Assembly (NCBI RefSeq): GCF_008831285.2
Contig: NC_045143.1
Location: forward strand, 13,851,151 to 13,915,150
Reading direction: 5' to 3'
Origin: Nymphaea colorata
Lineage: Eukaryota > Streptophyta > Magnoliopsida > Nymphaeales > Nymphaeaceae
Length of the DNA: 64,000 bases
Of this stretch, positions 60,506 to 64,000 are shown piece after piece (positions within the stretch are counted from its first letter, which is position 1; every line of letters starts with the position of its first letter). Position numbers and translations under genes: made by a program. The notes beneath the pieces were generated by a model that was not told the origin of the DNA, did no database searches, and was given only the letters and a program-made list of their open reading frames with translations.

Positions 60506-62131
60506 CTGTGAAATAAAAGCTCTATTTAATGTTTTACTTACGTCACACAGGTGGAAACTGTAACAACATAGACAGCTACAGAAAGAAACAACTTTAGGCA
60601 TCAGAAAATGGAAAGCAGTGAGCAAATAGTAACGTACAATTTACATTTTTCCAGTGATAATATCCTGCTCAACTCTAGCTACATCTGAGCCATGTTGATT
60701 GGAATTCTCTGAACCCATTTCTGGCTGTGACAAGATGGACATTGTGATATCTTTGGAATGTCTTTGTTAAAAAACTTAAAGCCTTTAAAAGCAACTTCTG
60801 CTAATAATTCTTTGTCATACTTTTTAATATGCTAACAGTCATAGAGCTCTGATTGTGAACCATCAGACAGACAGACAGACAGACAACAGAGGCTTTCACA
60901 GCCAAGTGAGTGCATCTTAATATCGCACTAGGTGCACAAAAAATTGGTCAAACATGTCAGGTACTATCAGCCGCAGCGAACGGTATAGTCAATCAATTAA
61001 TTAGCCTGCACATACCCAAGTTAAAGCAACTCTATTGCACTGTCAATTTTTATTACACGGCTAATTTTTTGATGTGAACTAAATTCTCTCATTTTTGGTC
61101 CACATTAGACTCAAGTCAAAAAATGAGTGGCACAGTCAACACTACCAGACTGAATGCTATGCCATTTCATGAACAGACTAGATAACAACCTTAAACAGTT
61201 CAAGGTTTTTCCCATGTTTGATTCAAGCGCCATAAGCCTTCTCTAAACCTCTCTCTTTCACCAGGCTACAGTTCAAGGTTTTTCCCAAATTTGTTATGAT
61301 TTACTGAATGAACACACAGTTGCATGCCAAGTCTTTGCTTGAAGTGCAGAATGAAATTCTAGCTATTGCTAGTTAGTGGTTACGTACTTACGTTGTCGAA
61401 GTGCACACTAAGGTGCCTTAGGTACATCAGGTAAGGCCGATCTCCTAGGCCAACTATGCCTCAGTGACCAGCCATTTTATAATGCTTAAACTTTTGACAA
61501 GGTGATGCGGTCGTGCCCACCTAGCTATAAATTCGAATTGTCGAAAGAAGCAGGTGCATTTCTATAAACTATACTACTAGAAATATTGTAAAGTGACATG
61601 GGGTGATAATGACATGTCCATGCTAGGAACTTAGATTGTCCAAGCCTCCAATGATCCCATGAACAAAAACAACACAAGTGTGTCTCATCCAAACAATCCC
61701 CTGAGCATGTATACAAAAATCCCATGCTCTGACTGTAGTAAACCTCAAGGTACTATCAACCATTTACGAGTAGATGTTGGTGCAGTGTATATGCAGAGGA
61801 GGTCGTGTATATGTGAGAATAGCGACCAAAAAATATTAAGGGAGAAGAGGTAGAGTAAGTAAAGAGAGAAAGTTTGGCACTCATCCTAAGGGCTCACAAG
61901 CTCAAATGGAGCAGTACCCATGTTGAACTAGTATGGTTCTAGTGCAGGTACCAGTATGAGGGGGTACAATCAAAGGCGTACCGGATACAGTCAACATACC
62001 TAAGACCGTAGCCATCTATTTTCAGAATCAGTCAAAGTTGACAGAGTCCTTATATGTTTTCATGTTCTCAAACAAACAAAAAAAAAAGAGAAAGCATTTA
62101 ACGAAGAGGGACGAGGGTTAAACCCTTCTCT
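60506..62131. other. Upstream intron or intergenic sequence
   Basis: No further FRA10AC1 exon recognised. A (CAGA)n run occupies 60864-60885. A minus-strand open stretch from about 60831 to 60670 (KKYDKELLAEV..., SQCPSCHSQKWVQRIP) follows an AG, but matches no family I know and ends in a stop without a clear donor. Confidence 0.3.
61523..61621. repeat. 99-bp direct repeat, copy 2
   Basis: Partner of 59324-59422. The sequence outside the two copies is unrelated, so this is a short duplicated patch, not a larger segmental copy. Confidence 0.9.
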
Positions 62132-62210
62132 ATGAGTTCCATCGTCTATTCTAGCGAGAATAGTGTCTCCGGCGACTACATTGGCTTCAACCAACAAACC
62201 GACTTCTCAG
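62132..62210 (+). other. Possible first coding exon, unassigned
   Basis: ATG at 62132 opens MSSIVYSSENSVSGDYIGFN and runs to CTTCTCAG followed by GTGCATTC, a plausible splice donor with a T-rich intron start. The upstream bases look like a leader. I recognise no protein and found no second exon. It could be a gene opposite to FRA10AC1 or chance. Confidence 0.2.
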
Positions 62211-63362
62211 GTGCATTCTTTTTTCTTTTTTTTCCTTTTGTTTTCTAATGTTTCCGTTTTCCCCCTTCCTTGGGTCGAGTATTCCAGTTACTGCCATTTT
62301 TTCCGGTACAAACTACAAACCAGTGTGAATCTATGTTTTCAACCTATCATGCTCTTTCTCTCCCTCTCTCTGTCTGTTTTTCTCTCTGTTTGTTCTCAAA
62401 CTCTCTCTCGCTCTGCTCCTACCACTCTCTCGTTGCTCTTGTGCCTCTCTCTATCTTGCTCTGCTCCTGCACCTCTCTCACGCGGTGTTCCTGCCTCTCT
62501 CTCTCTCTCTCTCTCACTATGCTCTTGTGCCTCTCCCTGGGCTGCCTTTGAGAGACATGTCGCCTAAATGCGTTCAGCCTCAAGCCCTCAATGCTCAGCC
62601 GCTCAATCAAGTGTCAAAAATGTTTGGAACTTTGAGTTATTCTCAATTTTTCATGTTTTTCATTCAATCATTCAATGTTTTCAATTTCATCTGAATGCTA
62701 TTTAGGCTGCTAATGAAATTTTCTACCCTGCCCTACAGTAGTAAATCATATAATTTTTTTCTTACCTGAGCATGTACTTCTTTCTTCGTGGTGACATGAA
62801 CATAGAATTCCATCTCCACCTGGACTTGATGCCTTATATTCAGTCACTGCAGAACTAAATACAATAATTTGAGGCTGTCCATAACCTTGTATTCTCTATC
62901 TTGGGCAATTTACAGTATAGACTTTACAGTTTGAACTTTTTCTACTTTAAACGTTCATTATGCTCAATTTCAGGTATGCCTATCCATTCATTCATTTTTT
63001 AGAGCATATACATAATTACATACTGAATAGGTTGATTTTAATGCTTGTTTTACATTGTTGTTAATTGATGTATTAATATTTGATAGGTGATGATAGTTTG
63101 ATTAAATAATCAATGTCGTAGTTGCACAGTTTGTTTTTACTTTTTAGTTATTACATAAATAAATATAACTTAGTTGTCAGTCTTGTGATTACATTTGATG
63201 TTAATTTGACTTGTTTTTCAATCACATAAAGAACATTAAGTTATTTTACAATTTTTTATATTAAAAAACAAGTTAGACATTGTTATTTCTTCGAATAACA
63301 TGACCCAATCCGAGTCGCCGAGTTGACCCACGAGTCACAAGTTGAATCCCGAGTCACTAGGT
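62211..63362. other. Non-coding stretch with CT microsatellite
   Basis: It contains CT-rich repeats near 62350-62520, including (TC)n at about 62494-62517. The long frames here (62163-62567) are Ser/Leu low-complexity products of these repeats. Nothing else recognised. Confidence 0.4.
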
Positions 63363-63386
63363 CCAAATTGGCCTAGTAGATAAATA

Positions 63387-63420
<34 letters not shown>

Positions 63421-63440
63421 TGTCTACTAGGCCAATTTGG
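63363..63440. repeat. Hairpin with 26-bp arms around a (TA)n loop
   Basis: The left arm 63363-63388 (CCAAATTGGCCTAGTAGA...) and right arm 63415-63440 (...TCTACTAGGCCAATTTGG) pair with one mismatch; the loop is an AT run. Confidence 0.85.
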
Positions 63441-63845
63441 ATTAAATGAATACTCTTTTTTTCTTGCAGGAGCCCTCTGGAGTTTTGATCATTTCAGGGG
63501 CTGCTGAGACAAAAATTTAAAAAGACAACTGATACCACCATATTTTTAAAAATTTTAAAAAGACCGCTGGAGGATTGATACCACCATATTTTTTTTCTTC
63601 TTGAGCTTTAGCAGTATTAACTATAACTTTCATGCCCAAGGCCTTTCGAAAATGAACAAATTTCATTCTTTCCTCCACATAAAGGATAGAGTTTTGGCCT
63701 TTGTGTGACATCAAAAGTTAATTGAAATTCTTTGCCTACTAGGTCAATTTGTATTAAATGAATACTCTTTTTTTCCTTCCAAGAGTTCTTTGGAGTTTTG
63801 ATCATTTCAAGGGCTGCTGAGAAAAAATTTTAAAAGATGATTGAT
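63425..63845. repeat. Pair of ~110-bp direct repeats
   Basis: 63425-63530 and 63736-63845 share TACTAGG.CAATTTG.ATTA, AATGAATACTCTTTTT, GGAGTTTTGATCATTTCA and GGGCTGCTGAGA in order. The first copy overlaps the right arm of the hairpin at 63363-63440. The segment between them has open minus-strand frames without recognisable homology. No gene is called. Confidence 0.7.
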
Positions 63846-64000
63846 TCTGCAGTAAAACCAGGGTTTCCTGTGGTGAATCATTTTACTGTTTTCTCTATTT
63901 TTTATGGTAAAAGACTGTAAAACTAGGGTTTCCAGAACTTTATGCCATTACATATGCATTAAAATCCTTTGAACTCTTGAAAACAGTTTTCAATCAAAAT

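Noticed and set aside
60670-60831. Minus-strand open stretch with CPSCHSQKWVQRIP as a FRA10AC1 upstream exon
   Set aside because: It does not match the conserved family block expected before IGLRWRTE, ends in a stop and lacks a donor.
62163-62567. 134-codon Ser/Leu-rich plus-strand frame
   Set aside because: It is a product of CT-rich simple repeats; the short part before the possible donor at 62211 is kept only as a low-confidence exon candidate.

Overview
This is a piece of a large, repeat-rich plant nuclear genome. The evidence is plant-type Ty3/gypsy elements (a Tat/Ogre type with two RNase H domains and a chromovirus-like one), Ty1/copia remnants, a plant L1-type LINE, two plant mobile domain (PMD) coding remnants and one split plant gene with long introns. 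An angiosperm is likely; I cannot name the clade. Most of the 64 kb is transposable-element DNA, and every element coding region I could read is broken.

Layout. 1-10480: old debris, with a duplicated copia-like LTR plus primer site, a minus-strand copia pol remnant split by a later insertion, small inverted-repeat elements and a 240-bp tandem duplication. 10481-43370: a stack of retrotransposons. A very long plus-strand LTR (10481-12007, resuming at 34832-37341) is interrupted by a minus-strand Tat/Ogre-like element (12008-34831). That element is interrupted by a plus-strand chromovirus-like element (23851-31275) with a perfect 5-bp target duplication. A second copy of the long LTR (about 37780-41557) has a tRNA-Arg-type primer site and a degraded PMD reading frame behind it.

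44226-60505 (minus strand): the only host gene found, a FRA10AC1 homologue, a nuclear protein linked to pre-mRNA splicing. Six 3' exons sum to 146 codons including the stop. They have consistent phases and splice sites and read through the family's signature blocks to a stop with a nearby poly(A) signal. The N-terminal exons were not found and presumably lie beyond 64000. The last intron is 10.2 kb and holds an antisense LINE (about 44706-53960). That LINE carries two further insertions: a 2.48-kb element with 3-bp target duplication that appears to have captured a C2H2 zinc-finger fragment, and a 1.05-kb inverted-repeat element. Other introns hold a short LTR with primer site and a small TIR family, one copy of which contains a palindrome-rich element with a perfect 10-bp target duplication.

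The nesting gives a relative chronology: long Tat/Ogre LTR, then minus-strand Tat element, then chromovirus; and in the gene, LINE, then its two insertions. The unusual points are the two PMD frames at the 5' side of Tat-type elements, the excess of nonsense codons in a chromovirus whose LTRs are still close, and the gene-fragment-carrying element whose removal restores the LINE frame. All comparisons were made by eye, without alignment or database searches.
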